Below, piece by piece: positions 21,652 through 33,585 of a DNA stretch of 64,000 nt. The notes below the pieces were generated by a model that had not been told where the DNA came from, made no database searches, and saw nothing but the letters and a program-made list of their open reading frames with translations. The position numbers were made by a program, and so were the translations under genes. Origin of the DNA: Reticulitermes speratus (taxonomy: Eukaryota > Arthropoda > Insecta > Blattodea > Rhinotermitidae); contig JAJKFL010000427.1 in assembly GCA_021186555.1 (NCBI GenBank), positions 19,306,505-19,370,504 on the forward strand, given 5' to 3'. The first letter of the stretch is position 1, and the number at the start of each line of letters is the position of its first letter.

Positions 21652-21892
21652 AGTAGTGGCCAAAACATGTGATTGAGGGAAAGTTCGATAGAAGAATAGA
21701 AATGATGGGGATACGAGAAAGAAGACATAAGCATCCACTGGATGACTTTAAGGAAAAGAGACGACACTGGAAATTAAAAGAGGAAGCACTAGATCGCACC
21801 CTGTGGAGAAATCGCTTTGGAAGAGGCTACGGACCTGTCGTAAGACAGACTGCATAATGAATGAATGAATGAATGAATGAGTAGTGGCCAAA
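21652..21892 (+). mobile_element. 5'-truncated LINE tail with 13-bp TSD
   Basis: AGTAGTGGCCAAA at 21652-21664 is repeated exactly at 21880-21892, bracketing a 215-bp insert. The insert ends in a (TGAA)n/(GAAT)n tail, as several LINE groups use, and encodes the last ~60 residues of a retrotransposon protein. The perfect TSD implies a fairly recent insertion. Confidence 0.8.
21669..21857 (+). pseudogene. LINE ORF2 C-terminus (truncated)
   Basis: Frame reads MIEGKFDRRIEMMGIRERRH, then LDDFKEKRRHWKLKEEALDR, then RFGRGYGPVVRQTA before the stop. The pattern (IEG...R.E..G.RGRR, LLDDLKE.R.YW.LKEEALDRTLWR.RFGRGYGPVVRQT) is a tail I recall from insect LINE-encoded predictions; I do not assign a clade. 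There is no upstream catalytic part, so it is a dead 5' truncation. Confidence 0.65.
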
Positions 21893-21971
21893 TGATTTTG
21901 GTTTATGAATGGGTGAAATCCATAATTTGCGAAACATGGCGTCTATCAGAACAATACATAAAATTCAGTTC

Positions 21972-22157
21972 CCACTGCACAGAAAGCATAATGTTTCAAT
22001 CACAAAAGCCAACTGATTAATGTTGTTTACGGAAATAATCTCTGTTTATTCTGCGAAAAGCATGAAATACATAATATACTATGTCACAAAATGCAGAGAT
22101 TCTAAACTGTTACAACACGAGCTACACAAATTAACCACGGGGCCATCAATGGTTAAA
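21972..22157 (+). repeat. R200 dispersed repeat, copy 4
   Basis: GCACAGAAAGCATAATG, CAACTGATTAATGTTG, GGAAATAATCTCTGTTTATT, CAAAATGCAGAGATTCT, then a diverged 3' end (TTAACCACGGGGCCATC, TGGTTAAAT). Confidence 0.55.
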
Positions 22158-22171
22158 TAAATGTAGAGATA

Positions 22172-22447
22172 ATGTTGCCCCTGTCCACGCAATGGAGGCA
22201 TACAGGCGGACTGTGTGTTTATCTCCACACATTCTTAACCTCGGCAGTAGGTGGGAGTGGTTAAATTCAAGCCCCGTCCGCTGCAACCCCCGGGGAAGGG
22301 GCCCCAGTAACCAATTAAATAGGAAGCTGGGCGGCGCCCAGAAATGGTCTGCACGTTCTTGAGAACAGAAAACACTCCTGTCCCTGCAGGGGTTCAAACA
22401 TATAATCGTCCAGCCCGTAGCCTGGTCACTATACCGACTACGCTAGC
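22172..22447 (-). mobile_element. tRNA-derived SINE, family B
   Basis: Minus strand: GTAGTCGGTATAGTGACCAG (A box region), a weakened B box (GTTTGAACCCCTG), GGTTACTGGGGCCCC, CTACTGCCGAGGTTAAGAAT and tail GTATGCCTCCATTGCG. Confidence 0.7.
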
Positions 22448-22769
22448 CCTACTTTTTTGAATGTTTAAATTCGGAGCAGATATTAACTGCAGAAAGCAGT
22501 TAGTTCATCATGCATAATATCGATTATGCAACACTCAGTAACCTTAGGCTATACACATGTGTTCTGCGACGACTTTGCCAAATGTAAGAGTGAACTTTAT
22601 AAAGTTCACTTAGAGGAAAAATTTCCTATGAAAGACAGGTCGTAATGTTACAGTTCCTTACTTCAGCTGGCTGTAAGTTTGATCGACGGCACAAAGTGGT
22701 TTTAAACAGAGGTTCTTGGCAAAGGTATGGCGCAGAATACTAGGAAAGTGACTGCTCTGACCACATTTT
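22448..22769. other. No gene recognised
   Basis: Non-coding, no identifiable repeat. Confidence 0.45.
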
Positions 22770-23035
22770 ATGAGGAACGTTTAACAGCTACATGTTACAA
22801 AAGGTTTTCTAGAAACTGGATCACCTCATTAACTTCGAAAAAGTGCCTCTTGTAGCAAGAGGATGAATGTGGCCATAGCATGACGAAGCAACTCCACATT
22901 TTGGCAGAAAGATTATTGTAGCATGGAAGAAAATTGTCAAAGAATGTGCATAAGGGATAAGTGGAAATGTGGCATGGCCACCTATGTCACCTGACTTAAA
23001 TACGTCAGATGTCCTCCTCAGGAGTTAAATGATCT
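22770..23035 (+). pseudogene. Decayed Tc1/mariner-superfamily transposase fragment
   Basis: Plus-strand text encodes RNWITSLTSKKCLL, a stop, QEDE (where QDGA is expected), ATPHFGRKII, then GNVAWPPMSPDLNTSDVLL. This is the second catalytic-aspartate block followed by the WPPRSPDLNPLDF block of Tc1/mariner-like transposases. Stops and frame changes run throughout; the N-terminal DNA-binding region and both TIRs are not seen. Confidence 0.6.
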
Positions 23036-23905
23036 CTAGTGAACACAAAAAGGACAAGGTAAAAAAAGCATGCCACACTTCAGACTGCTGACCAATATGG
23101 CGACATATTTGATTTTTGTCCTGGAGCTTTCGGGCTCCCATTTTCGGCCTGGAAATTGGCTAACCTCACAATGATGTTTATGTCTTTCATTGGTTCCTGA
23201 AGACGCTACAACATCTCGAAACAGGTCACTTACTGACACTTCACCATTCATGGAAAAGAAATATGTTTCCAATCGTCGCGATGTTATGTGTGCATCTGAA
23301 GCGGAAAAAAATACACCTATATTTACGGAAATTGTTTCATTGCCGTTTAAACCTCCTGCACCGAATGCCTTTGACATGGACGACGTTTATTAATTTGCGA
23401 GCTTCAAAGCAAATCAACAACAAAGGAAGAGCAGTGAGCCGGCTGTCCTGTGAAGTTGATTGGTTTCGCGGTTTCCAATAGCTACTCTAAGCGGAAACGC
23501 TTATCCTGCTGGGCAAAGTGGAGTTTCAAACATGGTCCTATAAACAATGAATACGTGCGCAAGACTGTTCCCTGCACACTGAAATATGACAATTTCATAC
23601 GATACACTAACCCTTCAAAGCATAGCAGTTACTATGTGTACTACGTGCCTTAAAAGCTAAAAAAATCAGTATTTTCATACTGGTCTGTTTGTAGCGCTGT
23701 AAGAATAAGCAGCAGTTATTTTCCTGAACAAGAGTGAACGTACTTGTAACAGAGTACCTCTATTTTCTGTGAGGTAGTAACTTTTAAATATCATCTGAAT
23801 TAATTCCAGTTTTCACATAGTGGTATACGAATTATGTTATAGGAAATTAGACACCAAATTAACCATTCAAAGAAGAAAAAAATTACATTTAAAGATTCAA
23901 AATGT
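23036..23905. other. No gene recognised
   Basis: Non-coding. Three short plus-strand frames overlap at 23190-23653 with no recognisable product. Confidence 0.5.
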
Positions 23906-24063
23906 ACCGCGCAGTAAACAGAGCCTATCTCGGTTATAAATAGCAATCCCTTAATGTTGTACATGGAAATAATCGCTGTTTACTCTCAAACCCATGCAAA
24001 GGGTGTAAGTTATATTCTGGGGGCAAAAAGTAGAATTTTGTACTGTTAAGGCTGGTTCTGCCG
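23906..24063 (+). repeat. R200 dispersed repeat, copy 5 (5' part, split by a SINE)
   Basis: TACCGCGCAGTAAACAG, TCGGTTATAAATAGC, CTTAATGTTGTACATGG, AATAATCGCTGTTTACTC and TGTTAAGGCTGG. The copy resumes at 24317 with GTGGTACATAATGTAACC. Confidence 0.65.
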
Positions 24064-24316
24064 ATCCCAGTGGCCGCGCGGTCTAAGGCGTGGTTCTGCG
24101 GTCGCTAGCTTGCTGGGATTGCGGGTTCGAATCCCGCCGGGGGCATGGATGTCTGTCTCTTGTGAGTGTGGTGTGTAGAGGTCTCTGCGTCGGGCCGATC
24201 ACTCGTCCAGAGGAGTCCTACCGAGTGTGGCGTGTCTAACTGGGTGTAATCGCGAAGCCTCGATAATGAGGCGGCTCTGGCTCGCTAGGGATTGTTCTGC
24301 CAAGGAAAAAAAAGAA
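24064..24316 (+). mobile_element. tRNA-derived SINE, family A, inserted into R200
   Basis: A box region AGTGGCCGCGCGGTCTAAGG; B box GCGGGTTCGAATCCCGCC, a near-perfect internal pol III promoter pair. Then GGGGGCATGGATGTCTG, CTCGTCCAGAGGAG, TGAGGCGGCTCTGG and a short A-rich end. The head resembles a type II tRNA (Leu/Ser-like). It interrupts an R200 copy and so is younger than it. Confidence 0.8.
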
Positions 24317-24357
24317 GCCTCGTGGTACATAATGTAACCACTGAGCTTAAAGGGTTA
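24317..24357 (+). repeat. R200 copy 5, 3' part
   Basis: GTGGTACATAATGTAACC, then ACTGAGCTTAAAGGGTTAAG, the conserved R200 3' end. Confidence 0.65.
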
Positions 24358-25034
24358 AGAGAAACAAAACAACATACCTGAAGTCGCAAAGTTCGCCCCT
24401 TCCCTTCAGTACGAATATCGGCCAGCAAACAAATAATTGTGACAGAGTTTAATCGATATTTTCCTCGGACCATCCAGACAAATGCCAGGAGAGATGCTTC
24501 AAAGGCGTCGAGGTTAGCTTCCTCTCAATTTAAAGCTTCTGTCCAGTCATTCTATTCGACACCAAATAATTCCTGCAGAAGAGTCAGCGTTGATAAATAA
24601 CCAACTATCGATCCCTCCATCCAATTACATACTTTCCCTTTCAAGTCCCACAACGTATGCTTTTCAAATCTCCATTCTGTGAAGACATTCATGTTACACT
24701 GTTTCAAGCAAGAGCACATTTTGCGGTCTCGCAAGTTGGACGCAGCAGTAAGTGGGCACAGACAGACGCCGCGGGGAACTGGCGTCTTATGCGTGTCACA
24801 ACCCTAATAAAGAAATGATGGTGATCCCTCCCCCCAGTCTCGACACCATTAAAGGGGACCACTTCACCAAGATGTCCAATCTTCTACACTAACCGATCGA
24901 AGTATGGAGGATTCATTTCAGATGGATTCTGAACGACTGACAGTTATTCTCTGGACTTTTTTATCTGTTCAAACTTTTAACGTACTTTTTTTCCTCAACT
25001 AAATTTGTCCTGTACGTAATGAAGCAGCACGACA
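24358..25034. other. No gene recognised
   Basis: Non-coding, no identifiable repeat. Confidence 0.5.
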
Positions 25035-25297
25035 TGAAGGCATACGCGGGAGTGGAGCTATAGGCCTACTTTCACGAATTCTCAACCTTGGCAATAGATG
25101 GAGGTGAGCGCTCAGCCTCAAGTCCCGTCCGCTTCAACCCCGGAACCCACTGAATAGGAGGGTGAGTGGGCCCCAGAGCGCGCCTGGACATTTTGGAAAA
25201 GATCAATATATTTTGCCTTTCCCGAAATTCAAACCATGATTCTTCCCTTATACATTCTGCAGCCAGCCATTATATCGACTGAGCTATCTCGCAACTC
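25035..25297 (-). mobile_element. tRNA-derived SINE, family B
   Basis: Minus strand: GATAGCTCAGTCGATATAAT (A box region), GGTTTGAATTTCGG (decayed B box), CGCGCTCTGGGGCCCACTC and a GCCAAGGTTGAGAATTC block. Confidence 0.65.
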
Positions 25298-26767
25298 TTT
25301 CTTTCCTTGGAACAAAACACATTAGGCTCATCAGATCACTACGTTTTACGTGTGTGTCCCATCCACCCGAAATTTCAAACCGCTTATCCAGCTTACAGTG
25401 AAGCTTGTTATTTGCACTTTGCCATTGCAGGCCACCCAAAGCTCCGATTTCCAGTTTCATACAATAAGTAACAGTAGCTTACACGACGAACATGCAAACT
25501 TCTAAGGTTTAATCGACACTAACGCCACCTGCTTTAATATGCTCATATCAGGATTGGTAACAGGTAGAGGGGAAAAGTCTTAAAGTAACATATTTTGTAC
25601 TATGCGAAATAATAATTTTGGAGTCGTGCGGAAATTTTCTTTAGCTTTCAGTTTGGTTCTGATAAATAATGAACAATTGATGCTAGGCAAGTAAAGTTTG
25701 ACACAGAGAGGCAGCATAAACATATCCATATACTCAATATTAAATGTTTTACGTATGTTAAAATTACAAACCTACCAACCAAGCGCACTTTCAGCTTATA
25801 GCCGACATATTTAACACAGACCGATTGTACAGCCACGCTTAGAAACAGGTTATTAACAAACATAAGACAAAATAATGATAATAATAATTTTTAATCCTGT
25901 TGTACAATTTTGCATCGTGTGGCAGAATTATCTCTTCAGATACTCTGATCAATTTCTGTCCGCTTATTCACGTTCTCCTTGCCAGTGGAAAAAATGTTTC
26001 TTTCGAAACCTTGGCAATAAAACCCATTGTCACACGGCAGAGAGTGCGGAACAAGGCTGAAACCTAAAAATAATTATTGTAAAACCTAAAATAATTTAGT
26101 AGTAATAAATAAATAGGACTACAAATTCGAGCAGCTGGGAATTTGGCTTTGTGATTTCAGCTCTGGAATTACCACTACACTTAAACTGAAACCACGATAG
26201 TAGTCGTACGTAGGGATCTCAATGATTAGGTTCATATTTGCCCCGAATGATGCAAAAGGAAACAAATACTGAAAGGCAGTGGCCTTAAAAAATTAGGACG
26301 ATTGACTTCAAATTAGAATATTGCCTTCCCTGCGATTATTCCATGACGTTAGCTAATTGAATTAATTAGTTTTGTATCTGTATTGCCCCAGTAGATATTC
26401 TGTCAGCCTCAAGATATAAAGCAGATCAATGTACAACCACACCTCGCTTTAAAGGCATTATGTTTTACGAATTTCCTCTTCAAGGCACAACGATGATTTC
26501 TACCTATCTTCACTTTAAGGGATAATTTTTCTCTTTTAGGGACAAACGGCCTATAATGTGGATCGGAAGAGCAAAAGGGGCATTAGGGCTAGTGCACAGT
26601 CACTCGCGCTGTCGCGAATTTCATTTTACCCGTTTTCTCCTTACTCACATCTTTCGGGTAAAGAATTACGCCCGTAAAACCACGGTGTACGCGAATCTGG
26701 AAGAAAACAGACGCTATAATTTGACACTACAATATCTGTGTAGTTTATTTTACAAATGCGCCAGTAC
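25298..26767. other. No gene recognised
   Basis: About 1.5 kb non-coding, with an ATAATAATAATT patch near 25875. Confidence 0.55.
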
Positions 26768-27013
26768 GCCAGGCTGCTGGGAAAGCGCATTCGGTGCAGC
26801 GACTTGCTATGGGCTGGGGTGTCCACACCCGTCCAGACGGGCCCCAAGGCACACCCGGCCTCCTGCAAAATGGGTACCGGGGTCTGTTTCCATGGAGTAA
26901 AGGTTTGACGTTAACCTCCCACCTTCTCCTAGCCTCAAGGATGAGTTCTGGTAGAGATACAATTTAACACCACCCCCGCCCCCCAGTGCCTGCTTGGCAT
27001 GTAACAGGACACC
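26768..27013 (+). mobile_element. SINE family B, 5' damaged
   Basis: TCGGTGCAGCGACTTGC, CCACACCCGTCCAGACGGG, AAATGGGTACCGGGG, GGTTTGACGTTAACCTCCC, then TGCTTGGCATGTAACAGGAC. The B box is lost. Confidence 0.6.
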
Positions 27014-28774
27014 CAGTACGTCTGTCTATAAGATCGGGTCCGTCGGCTGATGGGTCAACAGTATGCTTGTCTCAGATCCCGTAAAGACTGTATTCAGACC
27101 CTCTGCTCTTTCGCCTCAAACAATCCTTACATTTCTTTAACTAACCCCTACATACATATAGCGTCGAATGGCAGAATGATTGGTGCGTTGTGAATCACTA
27201 AGAATGCTGGATTAATCTGCCGTGTGGTAATCGAGGAGCCCTCTAGTGTCTGCGTGGTTGGTTTCAGGCCGACATCAGTCTGCAGAGCTGCTGACCCGGC
27301 AAATACTCGAAAGAGAGTACATCCTGAGTACAAGTCTACAGTCTTACCACTAACTAGCCTTCTCGGTCCAAGACAACATAAGTGTATTTTGCATTATGTT
27401 ATTTCAGTATATCTTTTGAGAAGCACCCACACGCCACGTTGAAATTTTCCTTTCGACCAACCGTGTTTTTATTCAACAGCGTAACTGCGCTCTCGCATAG
27501 GCATACTTAAGCTACTGAATTATATAACCTTGTAATACTAGACAAAAGAAACAGACGATAAGAATTTTCATTTTAATATATATTAACCAAAAGAATGTAG
27601 CAGAATCTTTCTTGAAAATCTAATATGTACTCACAAAGTTAAGATATTCCCCGAATATAATAAACCCATCGTCGCCGGAATTAAATTCCGGGTATAATCT
27701 GCAGAACATAGGGATTTAAATCACAGGACTCACTTTTGTGGACAGGACCATAATTAACAAGATTAGTGGTGGCAGGAAAAAAAACCTCAACAGGGCTGTA
27801 CAAAAATGGCCATAATTGGCCGACGCGTGTGCTGCATCACAAGAAAATTTGAACATTACCCCGTGCAAACCAGCGTATGCGTTTTTCGGCGCCAAAGAGT
27901 CAAACCGCAAAATTTTATTATTATATTAAGAAGGAACGGCCACTCGACCCTATTCCGTGATTGATAAATCCACTTTACACCACATCATATTCATCTGTGA
28001 CCAATATCTTATTTGATGACTGTATATTCTGAATGCCCCGTAGCTATCAGAAATCTGTTTTACGGTTGTCATTTTCGTGACAATTTGGATTTGATTCAAT
28101 TAACTCTGATTTAGGTTTAGTAGCGGATTCTGTTAACACTGTAATAAATCCTTGGATTTCATAAAACGCGTGTAATTTCCTTTCCAGGCACATAAACGTT
28201 AAAATTATAATGGAAAAACCAGTCAGCGCCTGAAAAAAGATCTTGGAATAGGGGTGAGCTTACAGTATATGGAAGGCACTCCACACCTGTGGGGTTTTAA
28301 GTATCATGACATTCAGCATTGCTTTACTGAAATTATCCCGCGGGCCAAGGGTACCATGCACGTGATTAAATCATTCATCAAGGATTAAAACTGCACAGAT
28401 TGTTATCCAGCTACAGCCATGCTTATTTACTGACAGTTTCTAGCCTGATGTCCTGCGGTTTGTCAAAGAGTTCATATGTACTACTTCAAAATTATTCCTG
28501 TTCCGGAGTTTGGTGTCCTGTTTCATGGTTCATTAAATTTCAGGAACTGCCACTTCCAACATTTCCCGATGTTGCGTTGAGGTAATTAATAGAGGCATTA
28601 ACCAAATTCATACACTAATCGAGCGTGAAACATGGGAAGCCCCACACGCGGTACGAGACGTAGCTTATATTCTCTCGGGAAGACTGAGATAGTAGAACAG
28701 AAGTTGTAACGGACGCAGTTGGTTGTTAAGGTTTGCTGGTTGCTTGCAAAGTCTTATAGTTAACAATGATTTAT
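27014..28774. other. No gene recognised
   Basis: About 1.8 kb of AT-rich DNA; short frames only. Confidence 0.55.
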
Positions 28775-28816
28775 CATTAACCCTTTAAATCTCCGTCGTT
28801 ACTGTATATACCACTC
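28775..28816 (-). repeat. Possible R200 3'-end fragment
   Basis: Minus strand gives GTGGTATATACAGTAACG and TTTAAAGGGTTAA, the R200 end signature. Confidence 0.4.
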
Positions 28817-29299
28817 TACGTATTTTCCGTAGAGTGAAGGGCCCTCGCTTAATTTTCACAATAAAAAGATATTATGAGATTTGAGACTGTCATAGCGGCG
28901 ACGATGCAGAATACTGTCTAATCGGATATAACGCCGTGTAGTCTGATAGAAATTTGCAAAACGTTCTGAAACCTGCTCCGTTCATCTTCAGGGCATAAGA
29001 ATCATTTACCCTGAAGAAGGAACCTGCGTGGTTCTCACAAGTTTATAAATTTCTACCACAAAATCAGACATTACATCCCAAAGGACAGTATTCTGCAAAC
29101 AACGATTACTTCCCTCAGCATCAATTTTGGTTAGCACCACAGGACACCGTGTTCTCTGTGAGACAGGAAATGAAATTTTATGTATTGTTTACATGAAATT
29201 CACCCTCTCCCATACCGTGTGTCTACATTGATTGGTTGGCAGTTTATACACAAGGAAGTTTAAAAAAACTAAGTGACAATCACTTTGATGTCTAAACTT
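28817..29299. other. No gene; possible decayed PLE end
   Basis: CTGAAGAAGGAACC...GGTTCTCACAAG near 28987-29042, and an inverse CATCTTCAGGG at 28982, resemble the decayed PLE-end motif. Nothing else was recognised. Confidence 0.4.
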
Positions 29300-29545
29300 T
29301 TATTTAGACCTAGATGCATACATGGCACATGGGTAGCAGATGGTACACAGCAGATCTCCGCACAGTAACCATTGCTATTTCAGCATTTGTCCCACCGTGG
29401 CACCAAAGCATGTATCGCGGCGTAGAAGAAATGTGTATCAAGTGTCAAGAGGCAGGAGGTGACAGCTTTCTTCAAGTCGGCGTCTGCTGCGAATCGCTTG
29501 CAAGCCAGGTGCTTCTTAAGTGGTCCAAAGAGATTCAAATCACTG
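29300..29545 (-). pseudogene. mariner transposase C-terminus, minus strand
   Basis: Minus-strand translation gives LNLFGPLKKHLACKRFAAD, then HFFYAAIHALVPRWDKC followed by a stop. This is the C-terminal end of a mariner transposase (FHLFG.LK.HL.GKRF, FYAGI..L..RWDKC). The upstream catalytic domain is absent. The plus-strand open frame over the same bases is only its antisense. Confidence 0.7.
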
Positions 29546-29605
29546 GGCCCCATACTGTCAAACGGATCTATGACTATCTACAGCCCTATTGATGAGGGGT
29601 TACGG

Positions 29606-29880
29606 ATCATTCTCCCTACAGCCCGAAACTCGCGCCCAGTAATTTCCATCTCTTTGGACCCCTTCAGAAGGACCTGACTGGCAAGCGATTTGCAACAGAC
29701 GCAGAATTGAAGCAAACCGTCGCCTCCTGGCTAGAGGCACCTAGAGCCGAATTCTTCTACGCCGGGATACAAGGCGGTGGAACAAATGCTTACATGTTAG
29801 CCATGACTATGTCGGCGACTGGTATGTACCATGTGCTACGCATATGTCATATATACATAAAAGCCACAACAATGTTCTGA
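29606..29880 (+). pseudogene. mariner transposase C-terminus, plus strand
   Basis: From about 29611 the plus strand reads SPYSPKLAPSNFHLFGPL, then KDLTGKRFATDAELKQTV and EFFYAGIQ. After a one-base frame change it continues RWNKCLHVSHDYVGDWYV. The last catalytic aspartate block (SPDLAPSDFHLFG) has K in place of D at PKLAP. It is a decayed mariner end lying back to back with the minus-strand copy at 29300-29545. Confidence 0.75.
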
Positions 29881-31265
29881 GTATCAGAGCGTTTGTTACT
29901 TTATTTATTAAAACGTCTTTGTACATCGAAGTTTCGCCATCTACAGAGGTTATCAGTGTCTGATAAAATGAGAGACTGTATTACGAAAAATGACAAGTGA
30001 TACGGATGTGTCTTGTCCCAGTACTGTTAGAAACGCTGAAGTAAATCACATCTGTGTGAAAAGCACGGTTTCCAACACAGATTCACACCCGGTACCCACT
30101 GCATGAAGCTACAATATTAACCACTGTATCACAATGAGTGGTGACATCTAGTTTCAAAGAGAACTTCTGCATCACTTCCTTTGTTTTCGAAGTCTCTCTA
30201 AAGAATACTATAGACACTCTACATATTATTAGGAGATGGGCCGATGAATATGCAGTATGATGAAGATGAAATTCTGGCGCAGTCGTCTGGATGTGCTGAC
30301 AAAAATCGTGAAACTCTTCTGCAGTAGTGTTATTTCGTGTTACAGCCACAAAAGAGCGAATTCGGTCGAAGTGCACGGGTCACTCCCGTGCCCGCCCTTA
30401 TGTATTTTATTAGTGTTATAATGTCGAATGGGTTCAGATACTTTATTGGTTTTTTTTAACGATTTCCATTCAAAATTTTAAAGATCGTTATGTTATGAAT
30501 CTCAAAGACCGCTGCTGTTGTAGCTAGCGCCTGCCTTCCTGTTCTGTTCATATTTCAACACGAAATCGGTCCCAAGAAGACAGGACTGCAGGAAGACCGA
30601 AATATCGGACACGCAAGTTCGTATAAGATCTGAACAACTGTGGGGTCGCATAAATTTGAAAATTACATTTAAACGTTGACAGAGATAAAGAAAGGAGGCC
30701 ATTTGGAAGAAGTAGGCATAGATGTTAGATAATGTTTAAAAATATCTAAAAGAAATGGCCTAATTTTAACTGCCTGTGGGTAGAGTTAATTGGCGGACCC
30801 TTGCGGACAAAACAATGTAAAGACAGATTCAAAAGAGGAGGTATTTTCCTGTCTAGTTTAAGAGGTAGGCTCAGTGTTAATATTTCGAGGTAAAAGGTAA
30901 ATTTAAACTTCAAACGTGCCACGAAGGCCCAGAAGGGGAGTAGAAGGTAGCTCTACTCTAAAATTTAAATTGTTCTGCTCTTTTGTGAAGCACTTGTGCA
31001 AAATTAAACACTTTTTTCATGCTATTATATACCAACCTTTATGCGGATATTTGTAATACAAAGAAAGAGAACCCAGTAAATAGACTGACTGATTGATTAA
31101 CCTTCCAATTACCTTATTAACGGCTTAGAAGGCTTCCCAGTGAAACTGGTTTTGAAGAACGGAATTATAATTAGCCAGTCAATTTTACTTCTAACGGAGA
31201 CTGTGTAACATAACTTAAGTACTTTGTTCTCATATTTATCATTTGCAGTTCAAAATATTCTTGAC
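29881..31265. other. No gene recognised
   Basis: About 1.4 kb non-coding. TTCACACCCGGTACCC near 30085 hints at a decayed minus-strand tRNA-like head. Confidence 0.5.
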
Positions 31266-31437
31266 AACTAATTGTCTTCTGGACTTTGTCCATCGTCCGG
31301 ATAAGGGACCCATCTGAGTAGGTGTCTCTCCTCCCTTCACCTGAAGACGGAAGAAGAACCAGCTCCCGAAACGTCGTGATTTTATATTTTTATATTTTAT
31401 CCGGACGATGGACAATGTCCAGAAGACAATTAGTTCT
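31266..31437. mobile_element. Small inverted-repeat element with PLE-end-like core
   Basis: Arms 31266-31313 (AACTAATTGTCTTCTGGAC...) and 31398-31437 are reverse complements with few differences. Between them lies CACCTGAAGACGG...CTCCCGAAACGTCG, the same core layout as PLE-end motifs, though no convincing stems I/III form. Likely a foldback-type non-autonomous element. Confidence 0.55.
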
Positions 31438-31575
31438 CAATATTATATGCCATTGTCAGAACCTTTTAGAATCTATTCAAAATATTCTTCCTCCGAACAT
31501 GTTCTTCGCTACAGAATACAGCTGTGTTCTAATCGTGTACAACACAAATGAGCAGCTGCTACTTTAATTTCTGTA
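31438..31575. other. Short spacer, nothing recognised
   Basis: Non-coding gap between the foldback element and R500 copy 2. Confidence 0.4.
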
Positions 31576-32092
31576 ACAGAACAGGTAATATACGTATAAC
31601 GCAAATTGAGGCGCTTTCGCGTAGCATTCTTGTGTGGAAAAGCAATTATTATTATTATTACATATTCTGTTGTCTATATTCTTGCCTAAATTATTTGGCA
31701 TTAAAAGCGCATGCGCCATGTTAGAATGTCACCTGTGGCCTGTCTGACTGTACCATACTTTTCCACATTATCTCATAAACGAAACGATTTTCGGAAAAGA
31801 AGTTGTTGAAATAAATGTGTGTTTGAGTTTCTCTATAATTTTTGTCTGAAACATTTCTTATTCTAAGAATAATTCAGCGAGATATCATAAATGTACATAG
31901 GTCTTATGTTAAGTACCCGTTATTCTTGTCAGATTTTAATGAAACTTGATTTTCTCGACAAGTTTTGAAAAAACACAAATATCAAATTTTATGAAATCCA
32001 TCCAGTGGAGGCGGTTGTTCCATGCGGAAGGACAGACAGACATGACGAAGATAATAGCCGCTTTTCGCAATTTTGCGAACGCGCCTAAAATT
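31576..32092 (-). mobile_element. R500 dispersed repeat, copy 2
   Basis: Same order of blocks as 7626-8137, including GCGCATGCGCCATG, CCACATTATCTCATAAACG, TTCTAAGAATAATTCAGCG and CATGCGGAAGGACAGACAG. It ends in the short palindrome TTCGCAATTTTGCGAA then CGCGCC. Confidence 0.7.
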
Positions 32093-33585
32093 AGACAGGA
32101 ATAAACACAAATTTGAGATCCTGAAGGCAGCAAATGTCAATATTACGGCCTTATGGGATATAATGCCATACGTTATGGCACACAGACACCAAAATTTCTA
32201 CTAGTTTCTCACACCTGGCTTAACTCGATCCGGAAGATAAGCTGCAGGAGGGTTCTTCGAAAGTTGCTATTTATCTATCACAATAAAAGGTGTCATGCCC
32301 CACAAGTTTATAATATTATTACAATTTTCCCCTTTCTGTTTACTAGTTACAAAACTTCACTTTACAAAAAGTGTTCCTGGAGGATTTTCAATACCCACTG
32401 GCTTCTTCAAGTATTTAATGTGTGACACAGGGAGAAACTCTTGCATTGCATTTCCTTTCAACTTATAAAAGATTTATTTTCAACTAAATGAAAAACAAAT
32501 CTCTCCTGTTACGGAATACGTAGCTCTGTTTCATCTTATATTCTGATATTTCAGGCTTGAAAAATACGTCGCTATGAACGAACATTTTGCGCCTTGTGGC
32601 TAATGTAAAATTAAAAAAAATACATCATGTATTATAAAATAGACAAATAAATATCAGCATTTCTGTTCACTTCCTCCATTTCCTTCAATTTCCTTACCAT
32701 TTGCACAAAGGTAATAAAATACTACGACGTATTCTTCAACATACATTTTGTAATACTTGTATATGAAATTCAGTACAATATAAACTCTTCCTGGAAAACA
32801 GCTAAGAAAACTTTTTTATTCCTTTTCGTCTTTTTCTTCCAAATGTAATTCAGCCTGCTTAAAACGAAGAACAGCATTCAAATAAGAAGTTGTGAGTGTA
32901 ACGCATTCCTTTTCCTTTTCTTACTCGCTTGCATAAAAAATATATAATCACAGCGCTCTCTGAAATATGTATTAATTCAATTTAAAATTAGAATACACTA
33001 CCCCTGGACCAACATTTCTGACACGGCTACCATCTTCTCATTAGGACTGAAATTTGAGCCTATAGGCACCTAAGATAATGCATTATGTTTGTTTATTTGT
33101 TTAATTTAACAAGCTGAATCAAACCACTGACAGTCGAACGAGTAACCGCAATAGGAATATAAACTGAGTTCGAAAGGACGTGCCAAGCGGTGACGCTATT
33201 ATCCTGAAATGTGTGAGGAGTGACTGAGGAAAACTACTAATAACATTAGCTAATGTAATTTTTGGCCGCTAAATAAAGGGCTGCCGCCCCTCTCTCCCCG
33301 TCATTACTGATGTGACTTCTTCCTTTTCCGAGGATGACATAGAAGCTACAAGGACTCCGTTTCCAGGATGACCTTGAAATTAAGAAATAATCGCTGACTG
33401 TCCTAGACTCGGTTCCAGTCACTTCTAGCAGTGTTTCCAGCTGGACCTCTTGCATAAACTTGGAAGGTTGTTACTTTGAAGGAAACAACAACAGCAAAAT
33501 AATAAATGCAGGCATGTATTTCAGTTATCAACTCAGTCCGGGAACTTTTGGATACGCGCTCAGATATGTATTTGTTTCGTACCGC
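32093..33585. other. No gene recognised
   Basis: About 1.5 kb AT-rich non-coding sequence. Confidence 0.55.

Noticed and set aside
21191..21799. 202-codon minus-strand frame
   Set aside because: Its first part is antisense of the LINE tail; the remainder shows no family signature.
24064..24150. Functional tRNA gene
   Set aside because: A and B boxes are good, but the acceptor ends do not pair and the sequence continues as a SINE body shared with two other loci.
29314..29592. 92-codon plus-strand frame
   Set aside because: Antisense of the minus-strand mariner C-terminus.
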